Below, piece by piece: positions 1 to 9,161 of a stretch of 64,000 nt of DNA. Source of the stretch: Hydrogenispora ethanolica (lineage in GTDB: Bacteria > Bacillota > UBA4882 > UBA8346). A program made the translations under genes and the position numbers. The DNA lies in NCBI RefSeq assembly GCF_004340685.1, contig NZ_SLUN01000029.1, positions 1-64,000 on the forward strand, written 5' to 3'. Under the pieces are notes generated by a model. It was given only the letters and a program-made list of their open reading frames with translations, ran no database searches and was not told the origin of the DNA. Each line of letters begins with the position of its first letter. The stretch's first letter is position 1.

Positions 1-159
1 GTTAAATCAAGTATTTTTAAAATCCAATTTCAATATTTCAGACCCTACTATCGACAAACAGTTAATTCTATTCGATTCTTAACCGGACAGTAGTGACCTA
101 TTATAAAGTATAGCTGACCTTTCGCCATTCAACAACTCATAATTTCCCCGAAAGAAAAA

Positions 160-186
160 ATGGTTGGAGGAAAGTCCCCCAACCAT
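160..186 (-). terminator. Intrinsic terminator of the ctsR-clpC operon
   Basis: On the minus strand the clpC stop codon is followed at once by a hairpin whose arms are TGGTTGG and CCAACCA, with further pairing inside, then a run of six T. This is a textbook Rho-independent terminator and closes the operon. Bases 1-159 beyond it are AT-rich and I see no gene in them. Confidence 0.85.
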
Positions 187-2648
187 CATGCTCGATCTGC
201 TGTTTTGACAGTTTCAAAAACGATCTGCCCCGCCTCATTCCTGGCGCGGATGGTGACGCCCGGCTCAATGGAGCCCTTGAGTAGCTCCTCCGAGAGCGGA
301 TTCTCGATGAGCCGCTGCACCGACCGGCGGAGCGGCCGTGCCCCGAAGGTCGGGTCGTATCCCTCCTGGGCCAGTAAATCTTTGGCCTCGGGAGTCAGTT
401 CGAGCTTGATGCCTTTCTCCTCCAGCTGTTTGGCCACAGGCTTTACCATCAGGTCGACGATGGCTTTGATCTGCTCCTTATTCAGAGCATGGAAAACGAT
501 AATCTCATCGATCCGGTTGAGGAACTCCGGCCGGAAAGTCCGCTTCAGCTCATCCAGGACATTGCTTTTCATCTTCTCGTAATTGTCCTCCGCCTCGTCG
601 CCTCCGACCTGGAAGCCGATGGAGCCGGAACGTTCGATCAGATTGGCGCCGACATTGGAGGTCATGATGACCACGGTATTCCGGAAATCGACGGTCCGGC
701 CGTGGGCATCGGTCAACCGGCCGTCCTCCAGCACTTGCAGGAGGATATTGAACACTTCCGGGTGGGCTTTCTCGATCTCATCCAACAGCACCACGGAGTA
801 AGGTTTGCGGCGGACCCGCTCGGTCAACTGGCCGCCTTCCTCGTATCCGACGTAACCGGGGGGTGCGCCCACCAGCCGCGATACCGTATGCCGCTCCATG
901 TATTCGGACATGTCGATCCGCACCACGGCGTTCTCGTCGGCGAACAGCGCCTCGGCCAGCGCCCTTGCCAGCTCGGTTTTGCCGACGCCGGTCGGCCCCA
1001 GGAAGATAAACGAACCGATCGGCCGTTTCGGATCTTTCAATCCGGCCCGCGCCCGGCGCACCGCCTTGGAGACCGCTTCCACCGCTTCATCCTGGCCCAC
1101 CACCCGCTGGTGCAGGATCTGTTCCATCTGTAGCAGCCGCTCGGTCTCTTCCTGTTTCAACTTGACGACTGGAACCCCGGTCCAGTTGGACACCACGTGA
1201 GCGATCTCTTCCTCGGTCACGGTCGCCTGGGCCATGCCCCGCTTGCTCTTCCAGTCATTGACCAGACCGTCCAGTTGCTGGCGGAGTTTCTGCTCGTCGT
1301 CCCGGAGTTGGGCCGCCTTCTCAAACTCTTCATTTTTAATGGCCGCCTCTTTCTCCTGTTGTAACCGGTTCACCTGGTCCTCCAGATCTTTCAGATCCGG
1401 CGGGGTGGTCGTGGTCCGGAGCCGTACCCGCGAAGCAGCCTCATCGATCAGGTCGATGGCCTTGTCGGGCAGAAAACGGTCGGTGATATAACGATCGGAA
1501 AGGGTGACCGCCGCATCGATGGCCGCGTCGGTGATCTTCACCCGGTGGTGCGCTTCGTACCGGTCGCGCAGTCCCTCCAGGATCTGGCGGGTCTCTTCTT
1601 TGCTCGGCTCGCCCACTTTGATCGGTTGGAAACGCCGTTCCAAGGCGGCATCCTTCTCTACGTGTTTGCGGTATTCATCCAGCGTGGTCGCGCCGATGCA
1701 CTGCAATTCGCCGCGGGCCAGGGCCGGTTTCAGGATATTGGCGGCGTCGATCGCACCTTCGGCCGCTCCGGCGCCAATCAGGGTGTGCATCTCGTCGATG
1801 AACAGAATCACGTCGCCGGCGTTGCGAATCTCTTCCATCACTTTCTTCATGCGCTCTTCAAACTCGCCGCGGTACTTAGAGCCGGCCACCATCGAGCCCA
1901 TATCCAGCGTGACCACCCGTTTGTTGCGCAATACTTCCGGAACATCGCCCTTGACGATCTTCTGGGCCAACCCTTCGGCGATGGCGGTTTTGCCGACCCC
2001 CGGTTCGCCGATGAGCACCGGATTATTCTTGGTCCGCCGCGACAGGACCTGGATCACCCGCTCGATCTCATTGTCCCGGCCGATCACCGGATCCAATTTC
2101 CCAATCTTGGCCAACTCGGTCAAATCCCGGCCGAACTGGTTCAGCGTCTGCGTTTTGGTCGCGCCGCGCGGACCCGCGCCGCCGGCCTGCCCGGAAAAGG
2201 TCATTCCCGACGAGCCCCCGCCCAGGAGACTCATGACTTGCTTGCGAACCCGTTCCAGATCGGCGCCGAGATTCTTCAGGACCTGGGCGGCCACGCCCTC
2301 GCCTTCCCGGATCAGGCCCAACAGGATGTGCTCGGTACCCACGTAATTATGGCCCAATTGCCGGCCTTCCTCCACCGCCAGTTCCAGGACCCGCTTGGCA
2401 CGCGGGGTGAAGGGAATCTCCCCGAAGGGATTGGTCTCGCCCACGCCGATGATCTTTTCGACCTCCAGCCGGATCTTTTCCAGCCGGATATCCAGGGTCT
2501 CCAAGGCCTTGGCCGCCACTCCGTCGCCCTCCGCCACCAGGCCGAGGAGCAAATGTTCCGTGCCGACGACATTATGGCCGAGCCGGGCGGCTTCCTGCTG
2601 GGCCAGATAAACAACCTTGCGAGCGCGTTCGGTAAATCGTTCAAACAT
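186..2648 (-). CDS. clpC: ATP-dependent Clp protease ATP-binding subunit ClpC
   Basis: This is an 820-residue Hsp100 unfoldase that feeds substrates, including McsB-phosphorylated proteins, to ClpP in the cytosol. Two Clp-N repeats occupy about residues 1-145. The first AAA+ module has Walker A GEPGVGKT near 210 and Walker [14 protein letters not shown]-type coiled segment ([14 protein letters not shown]) follows near 430, and the second AAA+ module has Walker [10 protein letters not shown] near 550. The middle UVR segment marks ClpC rather than ClpB or ClpA. The start is set at [15 protein letters not shown], four codons inside the longest frame, because AGGTGGTG lies just upstream. It is the last gene of ctsR-mcsA-mcsB-clpC and is followed by a terminator. 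Length and domain order are normal for the family. Confidence 0.97.
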   Translation of the reverse strand: MFERFTERARKVVYLAQQEAARLGHNVVGTEHLLLGLVAEGDGVAAKALETLDIRLEKIRLEVEKIIGVGETNPFGEIPFTPRAKRVLELAVEEGRQLGHNYVGTEHILLGLIREGEGVAAQVLKNLGADLERVRKQVMSLLGGGSSGMTFSGQAGGAGPRGATKTQTLNQFGRDLTELAKIGKLDPVIGRDNEIERVIQVLSRRTKNNPVLIGEPGVGKTAIAEGLAQKIVKGDVPEVLRNKRVVTLDMGSMVAGSKYRGEFEERMKKVMEEIRNAGDVILFIDEMHTLIGAGAAEGAIDAANILKPALARGELQCIGATTLDEYRKHVEKDAALERRFQPIKVGEPSKEETRQILEGLRDRYEAHHRVKITDAAIDAAVTLSDRYITDRFLPDKAIDLIDEAASRVRLRTTTTPPDLKDLEDQVNRLQQEKEAAIKNEEFEKAAQLRDDEQKLRQQLDGLVNDWKSKRGMAQATVTEEEIAHVVSNWTGVPVVKLKQEETERLLQMEQILHQRVVGQDEAVEAVSKAVRRARAGLKDPKRPIGSFIFLGPTGVGKTELARALAEALFADENAVVRIDMSEYMERHTVSRLVGAPPGYVGYEEGGQLTERVRRKPYSVVLLDEIEKAHPEVFNILLQVLEDGRLTDAHGRTVDFRNTVVIMTSNVGANLIERSGSIGFQVGGDEAEDNYEKMKSNVLDELKRTFRPEFLNRIDEIIVFHALNKEQIKAIVDLMVKPVAKQLEEKGIKLELTPEAKDLLAQEGYDPTFGARPLRRSVQRLIENPLSEELLKGSIEPGVTIRARNEAGQIVFETVKTADRA

Positions 2649-2720
2649 CTGGATCACCACCTATATTGTTCAGTCCATCATTTATTGTTCAATCCATCAT
2701 TCCACACTATGCAACCGGGA

Positions 2721-3794
2721 TTAAACGCCTGACGCTCCGTGAGCGCCGAGCCGCTGCCGAATGACCATGGCCCGGTAGTAATCCCGTTCCACCGGAACCA
2801 GTTCTTTGCCGATGATCGTCTGCAGAATGGAACTGCGGGTGATGAACATCAGCTCTTTGACGCGATTCTTATCCACCTGAGTTATTATGCCCAATTCGGC
2901 GCCCAACTTCACATCGGACAGAAGCTTCAACGTCTCTTCGGACGAGATTAAACGCGCCTGACTCAATATTCCAAAAGAGCGGCAAACCCGATCTTCGAGC
3001 TGGGTCCGGGATTCCTTGAGCAATGCCTCCCGAATATTCCGTTCCTGCTCGATGACCTGCCGGCAGATACTCTGCAAATTCTTGGTGAGTTCCTCCTCGG
3101 ACTGGCCCAGGGTCACCTGGTTGGAGATCTGGTAAATATCGCCGTAGGCCTCGGTGCCCTCGCCGTAAAAGCCCCGGACATTGATTCCGATATGCGCCAG
3201 CGCCGATAGGACCCGCTTCACCTGATCCACCAGGGTTAAACCGGGCAAATGCAGCATGACCGAAGCCCGGAGGCCGGTCCCCACATTGGTGGGGCAGGCG
3301 GTTAAATAGCCGCGAAATTCATCGAAACAAAACTCCAGATTCTCCTCGAGAAAATCATCCACCTGGTTACTGAGTTCCAGGGCGCTATCCAGCGAAAAAG
3401 CCGGCAGCAGCGTTTGCACGCGCAAGTGGTCCTCTTCATTGACCATGATGCTGACCGTCTGCTCCTGATCGACGATGAGCGTCCGGAGATGCGGATTCTC
3501 CACAAACTGGGGACTGCAAAGATGCTTTTCTACTAAAACCATCCGCTCGTTGGGAGTCAGTTCCTCCACTTTCAGCGGAATGAATTCTCCCAAAGCCGAC
3601 CGCTCCCGAGCAGCCTGAAGAACCTGCTGAGTAACAGTTTCGAGTTGCTGCTCGTGGGCATAATTGGGAAAGGGTATGCCTTTCAGGTTTCGCGCCAGCC
3701 GAATCCGGCTGCTGATGACCACGTCATCCGAGTCACCGCCGTTTTTGACCCAATTCGGCATATCTTTCAAATAATCCTGATTCATCATGGCCAT
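2721..3794 (-). CDS. mcsB: Protein arginine kinase McsB
   Basis: This 357-residue protein belongs to the phosphagen (guanidino) kinase fold. In Bacillota McsB phosphorylates arginines on CtsR and on damaged proteins, marking them for ClpC-ClpP. The family segments are visible: VVISSRIRLARNLKG near residue 25, the RTLIVDQEQTVSIMVNEEDHLR region, and LTACPTNVGTGLRASVMLHLP, which contains the conserved Cys and Arg of the nucleotide-binding loop. Its ATG overlaps the mcsA stop by one base (TGATG), so translation is coupled. ATG codons at the first, third and fourth positions are all possible starts. A gap of about 70 bases separates it from clpC. Confidence 0.95.
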   Translation of the reverse strand: MAMMNQDYLKDMPNWVKNGGDSDDVVISSRIRLARNLKGIPFPNYAHEQQLETVTQQVLQAARERSALGEFIPLKVEELTPNERMVLVEKHLCSPQFVENPHLRTLIVDQEQTVSIMVNEEDHLRVQTLLPAFSLDSALELSNQVDDFLEENLEFCFDEFRGYLTACPTNVGTGLRASVMLHLPGLTLVDQVKRVLSALAHIGINVRGFYGEGTEAYGDIYQISNQVTLGQSEEELTKNLQSICRQVIEQERNIREALLKESRTQLEDRVCRSFGILSQARLISSEETLKLLSDVKLGAELGIITQVDKNRVKELMFITRSSILQTIIGKELVPVERDYYRAMVIRQRLGAHGASGV

Positions 3795-4315
3795 CAGCCC
3801 CCCGCCAGTTCGTTTTCGCGGCGCTTAATCTCATCCCGGAAATAAGCGGCTTTTTCGTAATCTTCCCGACGAATCGATTCTTGCAGCCGGTTGCGCAGAT
3901 CATCGATCTCTTTGCGAATCCGGATTTTGCCGCCGTTCCGCCGCGGCACTTTTCCGGTATGCCGGATACTGCCGTGAACTTTCTTTAAAAGCGGTTCCAG
4001 TCCTTGCTGAAAATACCGGTAACATTCCCCGCATCCCAGCAAACCGCCCCGCCGAAAATCAGTAAACGTCAAACCGCAGTTTTGACACTGAATTTCATGT
4101 CCGGCGATACTCGGCTGTTGGGAATGGCCCGTATCGCCCTCCAATAAGCCGGCAATCAAATTTTGGAATGAAAAGCTGGATTCAAAGATTAATCCAAGTT
4201 CGCTACCGGCTTCCTTGGCGCAGATCTCGCAGAGATGAAGCTCGGTCTTCTGGTGGTTGATGACTTTGGTCAAATGCACGGTTGCCGGCCTTTCATGACA
4301 ACGTTGACAAAACAA
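3794..4315 (-). CDS. mcsA: McsA, zinc-finger activator of McsB
   Basis: The 173-residue protein carries the four CxxC zinc-binding pairs expected for McsA: CQRC at the N terminus, CEIC near 29, CQNC near 77 and CGEC near 96. A C-terminal UVR motif (ESIRREDYEKAAYFRDEI) follows near 150. McsA binds and stimulates the arginine kinase McsB and helps control CtsR. The gene lies between ctsR and mcsB in the canonical order, 21 bases after the ctsR stop. Length and layout are typical. Confidence 0.93.
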   Translation of the reverse strand: MFCQRCHERPATVHLTKVINHQKTELHLCEICAKEAGSELGLIFESSFSFQNLIAGLLEGDTGHSQQPSIAGHEIQCQNCGLTFTDFRRGGLLGCGECYRYFQQGLEPLLKKVHGSIRHTGKVPRRNGGKIRIRKEIDDLRNRLQESIRREDYEKAAYFRDEIKRRENELAGG

Positions 4316-4336
4316 AACGGTTCACCTCGGTTCATT

Positions 4337-4801
4337 TTATTTCTGAAACTTGCTTCCTAACACCATCAAAAGCATTTTTAAAAAACGTGACCGCAAACTG
4401 CCGGCAATCTCCGGCGGCAGGTCGGAAAAGTTCCGCTCGATCAAGCTCTGGGCCAACTGCGCCTCAGCGGCGCCGATCAGTTGATGGTCGGCCAACCGAT
4501 ACAGCAGGTGTTCCACTTCGGCGGCGCCCACTTGTTCGGGTATCAGTTGTTCGATGGTTGCCGGCAGGTTATCATCGGACTCCCATTTCACTTGCGTGAT
4601 CCGGATAAACCCTCCGCCCCCCCGCTTACTCTCGATGAGATAACCCCGTTCCAAAGTAAACCTGGTTTCCAGCACGTAATTGATCTGGGAAGGGGCGCAG
4701 CGGAACATTTTGGCCAACTCCCGCCGCTGCAACTCGACGATACTCTGTGCCTCGAGCATTCGCCGTAAGTATTGTTCGATAAAATCAGCCAAATTACCCA
4801 T
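4337..4801 (-). CDS. ctsR: CtsR, repressor of class III heat-shock genes
   Basis: The predicted 154-residue protein begins MGNLADFIEQYLRRML and contains the CtsR winged-helix region (IVELQRRELAKMFRCAPSQINYVLETRF), followed by the glycine-rich beta wing YLIESKRGGGGFIRI, which contacts DNA and senses temperature in the characterised family members. I chose the internal ATG at 4801 because GAGGTGG lies just upstream and homologues begin there; the longer frame would run through the operator. It heads the operon with mcsA, mcsB and clpC, and a CtsR-type operator overlaps its own transcription start, so autorepression is expected. Confidence 0.95.
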   Translation of the reverse strand: MGNLADFIEQYLRRMLEAQSIVELQRRELAKMFRCAPSQINYVLETRFTLERGYLIESKRGGGGFIRITQVKWESDDNLPATIEQLIPEQVGAAEVEHLLYRLADHQLIGAAEAQLAQSLIERNFSDLPPEIAGSLRSRFLKMLLMVLGSKFQK

Positions 4802-4810
4802 CGTTCCACC

Positions 4811-4827
4811 TCTGACCTTCACTGACC
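4811..4827 (-). promoter_or_regulatory. CtsR operator (tandem heptad)
   Basis: Reading the minus strand, GGTCAGT-GAA-GGTCAGA matches the direct-repeat CtsR box (GGTCAAA-NAN-GGTCAAA), with the correct 3-base spacer. It sits between the -10 element and the ribosome binding site of ctsR, so a bound repressor would cover the transcription start. Confidence 0.8.
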
Positions 4828-4829
4828 AT

Positions 4830-4858
4830 ATTGTATCGCAGTTCAAATGAAAAAACAA
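4830..4858 (-). promoter_or_regulatory. SigA-type promoter of ctsR operon
   Basis: On the minus strand a -35 element TTGTTT and a -10 element TACAAT are separated by 17 bases, directly upstream of the CtsR operator. The -35 element lies inside the T-run of the preceding terminator. Confidence 0.65.
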
Positions 4859-4882
4859 GGGAAGACTGAGCTTCTCCCCTTG
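4850..4882 (-). terminator. Intrinsic terminator after the M23 peptidase gene
   Basis: The minus strand shows an imperfect hairpin (arms CAAGGGGAGAAG and CTTCCCTTG) followed by a run of T. It ends transcription of the upstream peptidase gene about 150 bases after its stop. The T-run also provides the -35 element of the ctsR promoter. Confidence 0.7.
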
Positions 4883-5035
4883 ATATACCTAGCGATTTTT
4901 CGTCATAATCTCTATTTTGCTCCTTTTATTGCGATTTTAGACTGCGTATCAAGGATTGGCTCGAACTTCTCTTCCTCGGCGCATCAAAACAGCCGCCAGA
5001 CGGAACGAAAGAAGCACCGCGGGTAGATGACAAAT

Positions 5036-5917
5036 CTATAATGTCAAAAACTTTTGAGGATTGACCTTACGCCCCTGCTGTTCCAGTTCGAAATGGAGAT
5101 GATTGCCGTAAGCCCGGCCGGTCGATCCCACCCGGCCGATGGTTTGACCCCGGCGCACCCACTGGCCGGGTTTAATCAGAATGCAAGATAAATGACCATA
5201 ACCGCTGATCATCTCCAGGTGTTGCAATTGAATAAAAAACCCATAGCTTCCCCGCCAGCCGGCGAAGGCCACCCGGCCGTCCGCCACCGCCCATACCGGC
5301 GTTCCCCGCGGCGCGGCCAGATCCAGGCCGTGATGCATCCGGCCCCACCGCCAGCCATAACGCGAACTGATAGAGCCGCGTACCGGCCGGCCCAAACGGG
5401 TTATCCGGTCCCGCCGCAACGCCGCCGGCCGTGGTCTGGGCAGATTCACCGCTGTCCCGGGATGAACGGTTTCCGAGACAAAATCCGGATTCAACTGCCG
5501 GAACTGCCGCCGGTCCAACCCGAAACGGCTGCAAATTCCGGCAACCGTTTCTTGATTTGCAAAGCGATACGTCTGGAGTACTCCACTGTCCCGCCGGATC
5601 GGCGGAATCCGCAAAATCCGGCCGACCGGCAGCAACGTCGGTTTCAAAATTTGGTTCACCGCGGTTAAATCGCGCAGCTTGACAAAGTAATACCGGCTCA
5701 GGGCCGCGAGCGTCTCACCCCGGACTACGATATGCAGCGGCAACTGCCGGAGCAATTCCCAGCGGGCCAGCTCCTGCCCTACGATATTCAGCCGCTCCGC
5801 CGGCGAAGGGATAGAGCCGCTGGCGGACGGCGGCAACCAACCCGGGGCTATCGGAGACAACGCCAGAATTCCCGCCAGAATCATCCGTTTCAATTCCGGT
5901 CCCACACTACGTTTCAT
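5036..5917 (-). CDS. LysM-domain M23 family metallopeptidase, exported
   Basis: The protein has a basic N terminus and hydrophobic signal segment (LKRMILAGILALSPIAP). Two LysM-like modules follow: one around IVVRGETLAALSRYYFVKL and a second around YRFANQETVAGICSRFGL. The C-terminal M23 (lysostaphin-type) domain keeps the zinc ligands in HHGLDLA and HLHFELE. It probably cleaves peptidoglycan cross-bridges or stem peptides outside the membrane, as SpoIIQ-like or cell-separation hydrolases do. I place the start at ATG 5917 because it begins the signal peptide; a GTG at 5938 has an equally good GGGAG site and would add seven residues. It is a single gene between two terminator or repeat regions. 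Confidence 0.88.
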   Translation of the reverse strand: MKRSVGPELKRMILAGILALSPIAPGWLPPSASGSIPSPAERLNIVGQELARWELLRQLPLHIVVRGETLAALSRYYFVKLRDLTAVNQILKPTLLPVGRILRIPPIRRDSGVLQTYRFANQETVAGICSRFGLDRRQFRQLNPDFVSETVHPGTAVNLPRPRPAALRRDRITRLGRPVRGSISSRYGWRWGRMHHGLDLAAPRGTPVWAVADGRVAFAGWRGSYGFFIQLQHLEMISGYGHLSCILIKPGQWVRRGQTIGRVGSTGRAYGNHLHFELEQQGRKVNPQKFLTL

Positions 5918-5999
5918 GCACCAACTCCGGTAACTCACTGACCATCTCCCTCATATACTCATATGCCGCCGACCGTCCATCCGGTGATGCATTTTGCGA

Positions 6000-6070
6000 T
6001 TCGCCCGTCGTCTTCGGGCGAAAAAAATCCTTCAGGTAGTGTTGCCTTCCTAAAGGATGAGATTCTAGCA
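6000..6070 (-). promoter_or_regulatory. Promoter and leader hairpin of the M23 peptidase gene
   Basis: The minus strand has an extended -10 (TGCTAGAAT) at 6062-6070, and about 45 bases downstream a strong hairpin with arms TTCGCCCG and CGGGCGAA, preceded by a T-run. The leader before the start codon would be about 135 bases. I could not match it to a riboswitch class. Confidence 0.35.
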
Positions 6071-6124
6071 TAATTTACCAGTATAAAAAGTCGAGTAAGT
6101 CGCAGCCGGGAAAAGCCCGGTCTA

Positions 6125-6203
6125 TATAAGTTGAATTAAATTCCGTTTTGATTCCATTTGCATTAGGAATGCAAATCTTAATCAAGAAATTTATTTCATC
6201 CTA
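6125..6203. repeat. Palindromic intergenic repeat, copy A (hybrid form)
   Basis: This copy starts like hairpin P1 (TAAGTTGAATTAAATT) and ends like hairpin P2 (AATTTATTTCATCCTA), with the P2 core ATTTGCATT/AATGCAAAT between. It looks like a deletion hybrid of the complete two-hairpin form seen at 8976-9159. The rho stop codon TAG is formed by its edge. Confidence 0.75.
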
Positions 6204-7487
6204 GTGATCGTTATTCCGTTTTTTCAGGACATTTTCGGCGAAGGATGAGGTCCGGATGAGTTCCTGGAATTCGTTGTTGGACTTGGTATGATTCAGCCGG
6301 TCAATGATCAGTTCGGCGGTTTCGTTGACGCCCAGGGTGCCGAGGACTTTTCGCAGTACCCAGGTACATTCCAGCTCCTCCGGGGACAACAGCAGTTCTT
6401 CCTTACGGGTTCCGGAGCGCATGATGTCGATGGCGGGGAAGATCCGGCGGTCCGCCAGTTTCCGGTCGAGATGCAGTTCCATGTTGCCGGTGCCTTTGAA
6501 CTCTTCGAAGATGACTTCGTCCATCCGCGAACCGGTTTCCACCAGCGCCGTCGCCATGATGGTCAGGCTGCCGCCTTCCTCGATCTTCCGCGCTGCCCCG
6601 AAAAAGCGCTTCGGCTTGTGCAAGGCGCTGGGATCGACGCCGCCGGACAACGTCCGGCCGCTGGGCGGCTCGACCAGGTTGTAGGCCCGCGCCAAGCGGG
6701 TGATCGAATCCAGCAGGATGACGACGTCCCGGCCGACCTCCACCATGCGTTTGGCCCGTTCCAGGACCAATTCGGCGATGCGGACATGATTATCGGCGGG
6801 CAGGTCAAAGGTGGAACTGACCACCTCGCCTTTGACCGAACGCGACATATCCGTGACTTCTTCCGGCCGTTCATCGATGAGCAGCACGATCAGGTCCACT
6901 TCCGGCTGGTTGGTGGTAATGCTGTTGGCAATCTTCTTTAATAACGTGGTTTTACCGGCTTTGGGAGGGGCGACGATCATGCCGCGCTGGCCTTTGCCGA
7001 CCGGAGCCATGATATCGATCAGCCGCATGGCAATCTCTTTGGGGACGGTCTCCAAATGCATCCGTTCGTTGGGGTAAATCGGGGTCAGCTCCTCAAAATG
7101 ATTCCGTTTGCGCAACAAATCGGGGTCGATCATATTGACGGCTTGTACTTTTAAGAGCGCGAAATATTTCTCATTATCCTTCGGCGGCCGCACTTGTCCG
7201 GAGACCAGATCGCCGGTCCGCATATTAAAACGGCGAATCTGCGAGGCGGAGACATAGATGTCCTCCGGTCCGGGATTGTAACCCTCGACCCGTAAAAAGC
7301 CGTAACCGTCGGGAAGGATCTCCAACACCCCCTGGGAGAAGATCAGCCCTTCCTTGACCGCCAGCACCTTCAACAGCTCGAAGATGAGCTCCCGTTTGCG
7401 GAATTTGGAGTAACCCTCAATCTCCAATTCGCTCGCCATGTCCTGGAGTTCCTGCAGCGTTTTGTTTTCCAAATCAGCCAGTTGCAT
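6201..7487 (-). CDS. rho: Transcription termination factor Rho
   Basis: The 428-residue protein has an N-terminal Rho-N helical domain ([18 protein letters not shown]), a cold-shock-like RNA-binding domain ([19 protein letters not shown], about 55-115), and a RecA-type ATPase with a Walker A segment [13 protein letters not shown] near 175 and [10 protein letters not shown] near 215. It is the hexameric RNA helicase that ends transcription. There is no long N-terminal insertion of the kind found in some high-GC lineages. The start ATG has a strong AAGGAGG site. The gene stands alone; its stop codon is at the edge of palindromic repeat copy A and another degraded copy lies upstream, so no conventional terminator is needed or seen. 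Confidence 0.97.
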   Translation of the reverse strand: MQLADLENKTLQELQDMASELEIEGYSKFRKRELIFELLKVLAVKEGLIFSQGVLEILPDGYGFLRVEGYNPGPEDIYVSASQIRRFNMRTGDLVSGQVRPPKDNEKYFALLKVQAVNMIDPDLLRKRNHFEELTPIYPNERMHLETVPKEIAMRLIDIMAPVGKGQRGMIVAPPKAGKTTLLKKIANSITTNQPEVDLIVLLIDERPEEVTDMSRSVKGEVVSSTFDLPADNHVRIAELVLERAKRMVEVGRDVVILLDSITRLARAYNLVEPPSGRTLSGGVDPSALHKPKRFFGAARKIEEGGSLTIMATALVETGSRMDEVIFEEFKGTGNMELHLDRKLADRRIFPAIDIMRSGTRKEELLLSPEELECTWVLRKVLGTLGVNETAELIIDRLNHTKSNNEFQELIRTSSFAENVLKKRNNDH

Positions 7488-7526
7488 TAAAAAATTTCCT
7501 CCTTATTTATCGAAAGGCTCTCTCTT

Positions 7527-7592
7527 GGGTCGATTTCATTTGCATTCGGTCTTCGGAATGCAAGCTTCGTTTAAGAAATTGATTTCATCCCA
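7527..7592. repeat. Palindromic intergenic repeat, copy B (degraded P2)
   Basis: The segment keeps the P2 core (CATTTGCATTCGG and GGAATGCAA) and the distal arm-like GATTTCATCC, but the arms no longer pair fully. It lies just upstream of the rho ribosome binding site, read on the minus strand. Confidence 0.6.
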
Positions 7593-8248
7593 TCGAATTT
7601 TGGCGAAGCACAACGACCCGCTCACCGCCACCTTGGGTTTGTCCGGGTACGGCAAAACAGATCGACCAAAACCAATCCGGTTCGCACCTTTATATTCTTA
7701 TACCGGCCCTGCATTGGGTCGTCAGATCTGAGGAATGGGGAATCAACTCGTCCTCTGCGAATGGAGAAGTGCATCATGACCTTGGGAGAACCTTGGGGTG
7801 TGCCGGAATAGGCCATCCGGCGCATGCAAATCTCATTGCGGCCATATTTTTAAAAAGCGTCGTGACAACCCCGTCTGAAAGCCGGGGTGAACACAAAAGG
7901 TCAGAGAAGCAAGGGATAAAGTCGATTTCAATCCATTGAAAGGATGATTTCCGCTTTGGGGACTTTATCACCCGGCTTTTAAAAGGCAGAATCCATCCAG
8001 GCAAGATCCTGCTGTGGTTGTCGAAATCGGCAAATCGTCTGAACTCATGAAATTGGCGGGGGGCTTTTGAAGACAAAACATGATATCGCGAATGAAGTCA
8101 CGTTCCCTCGAAAATCCGTCCTTCGAATCAAGGCACCCGGAGAAAAGATAGTCCACTATTATTATACTGGATCGAAACCAAAAAATATACACAGATTATT
8201 CCAAAAGCCGAGATTTATCGTTTCAAAGCGGTGCGCTGTCGCGGCGGC
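7593..8248. other. Intergenic stretch with no recognised gene
   Basis: About 650 bases lie between repeat copy B and the CpXC gene. Removing the mobile element at 7854-7980 leaves one open plus-strand frame running from about 7598 to a stop near 8062, but its translation resembles no family I know and has no convincing start. The part from 8062 to 8248 is AT-rich, and I see no gene or clear terminator there. Confidence 0.4.
7854..7980. mobile_element. Small inverted-repeat element, copy M1
   Basis: This is a diverged copy of a roughly 130-base element also found at 19581-19711 and 51797-51925. The ends are AAAAGCGTCGTGACAA and ACTTTATCACCCGGCTTTT. The internal segment GGTGAACACAAAAGGTCAGAGAAGC matches the other copies in part, and a short hairpin (CCCGTC...GCCGGG) lies near one end. 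It has no coding capacity. The flanks are AT-rich and contain TTAAAA on both sides. Confidence 0.7.
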
Positions 8249-8899
8249 TTATAGCGGGTGGACTTTACTCGAATCAAGGCCGGAGAAGCCTTTCTCATTC
8301 AAGACGATGGGCTGCGCCTGTTTGACCAGCTTCAGATCGTCGATGGTTTCGGCCGGAATAGTATGTTGACTCTGGCACACCGGGCAGCGTAATTCCAATT
8401 TGTCCGGGAAAACAGCGATCTCGATCCGGTCATTGCCGCATCTGCAAGTGAGCTTGTTGGCCTCGGCCAGCTGGTGCAGACAATTCAAGGTTTCGAACAT
8501 CACCTGGGGGTTGACGAAATAATCGTCAAAACCCACATTGTTGAAGATGCTGTCCGGATCATTCCGCTTCCGGCGGACCATGGACTCCACTTCGCCATCC
8601 ATGCCGAGGTAGCCGACTTCCTGATCGGTCTCGGTGCAACGCAGAATCAGCAGGGGATCGGCCCACAGTTCCTGCTTGGTGAAATGATGGATATGGACTT
8701 CCTCGCAGATCAGACAAGGCAGCTGCAGGAAATACCCTTTGCTGTTCTTCGTATACAGGATCGCCTTTTCAAAACCGCATTTGCAGCGCAAGCGCATGGA
8801 TGAGTGTCCCGAAAAATCAAACAACGAGATGGGATGGAACTCCAGCCGGCCGCAGAGCGGGCAACGGAGCGCCAACGTTCGATCCGTTACGATTAACAT
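8249..8899 (-). CDS. CpXC-type zinc-binding protein
   Basis: The 216-residue protein has pairs of cysteines arranged as zinc knuckles: CPLCGR near residue 17, CKCGF near 39, CLIC near 62, CRCGND near 152 and CPVCQ near 173. This pattern resembles the CpXC domain family of unknown function. No signal peptide or membrane segment is visible. The start ATG has a strong GGAGGGAG site. The neighbouring genes (rho, cheB) do not suggest a role. A metal-dependent regulatory or RNA/protein-binding role is possible, but this is inference. Confidence 0.7.
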   Translation of the reverse strand: MLIVTDRTLALRCPLCGRLEFHPISLFDFSGHSSMRLRCKCGFEKAILYTKNSKGYFLQLPCLICEEVHIHHFTKQELWADPLLILRCTETDQEVGYLGMDGEVESMVRRKRNDPDSIFNNVGFDDYFVNPQVMFETLNCLHQLAEANKLTCRCGNDRIEIAVFPDKLELRCPVCQSQHTIPAETIDDLKLVKQAQPIVLNEKGFSGLDSSKVHPL

Positions 8900-8975
8900 T
8901 CATTCTCCCTCCTTTCAACCTCATGGAACCGTACTATTCTCAAGCTACCGCCGGAAGCAAGGCTACAAACGTTAT

Positions 8976-9159
8976 CTATATAAGTTGAATTAAATTTCTA
9001 TGATGCATCATGTCCCTAAAACCGGCCATGATGGGTAAATTAAGGAATTTAATTCAACTTATTACTGCTGTAATAGGATGAAATAAATTCCGTTTTGATT
9101 CCATTTGCATTCGGCCTTAGGAATGCAAATCTTAATAAAGAAATTTATTTCATCCTATC
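8976..9159. repeat. Palindromic composite repeat, copy C (complete)
   Basis: This is the clearest full copy. Hairpin P1 has perfect 16-base arms TAAGTTGAATTAAATT and AATTTAATTCAACTTA with an inner pair CATCATG/CATGATG. A mini-palindrome ATTACTGCTGTAAT follows. Hairpin P2 has perfect 16-base arms TAGGATGAAATAAATT and AATTTATTTCATCCTA with an inner 10-base pair ATTTGCATTC/GAATGCAAAT. It lies directly after the cheB stop codon, read on the minus strand. Confidence 0.9.
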
Positions 9160-9161
9160 TA

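Noticed and set aside
5918-6070. Cyclic di-AMP (ydaO-type) or c-di-GMP riboswitch before the M23 peptidase gene
   Set aside because: A hairpin and long leader are present, but I could not find the conserved core motifs.
7593-8062. Gene split by element M1, by analogy with the carboxypeptidase
   Set aside because: Removal of M1 does leave an open frame, but the translation has no start, no family resemblance and an odd composition.
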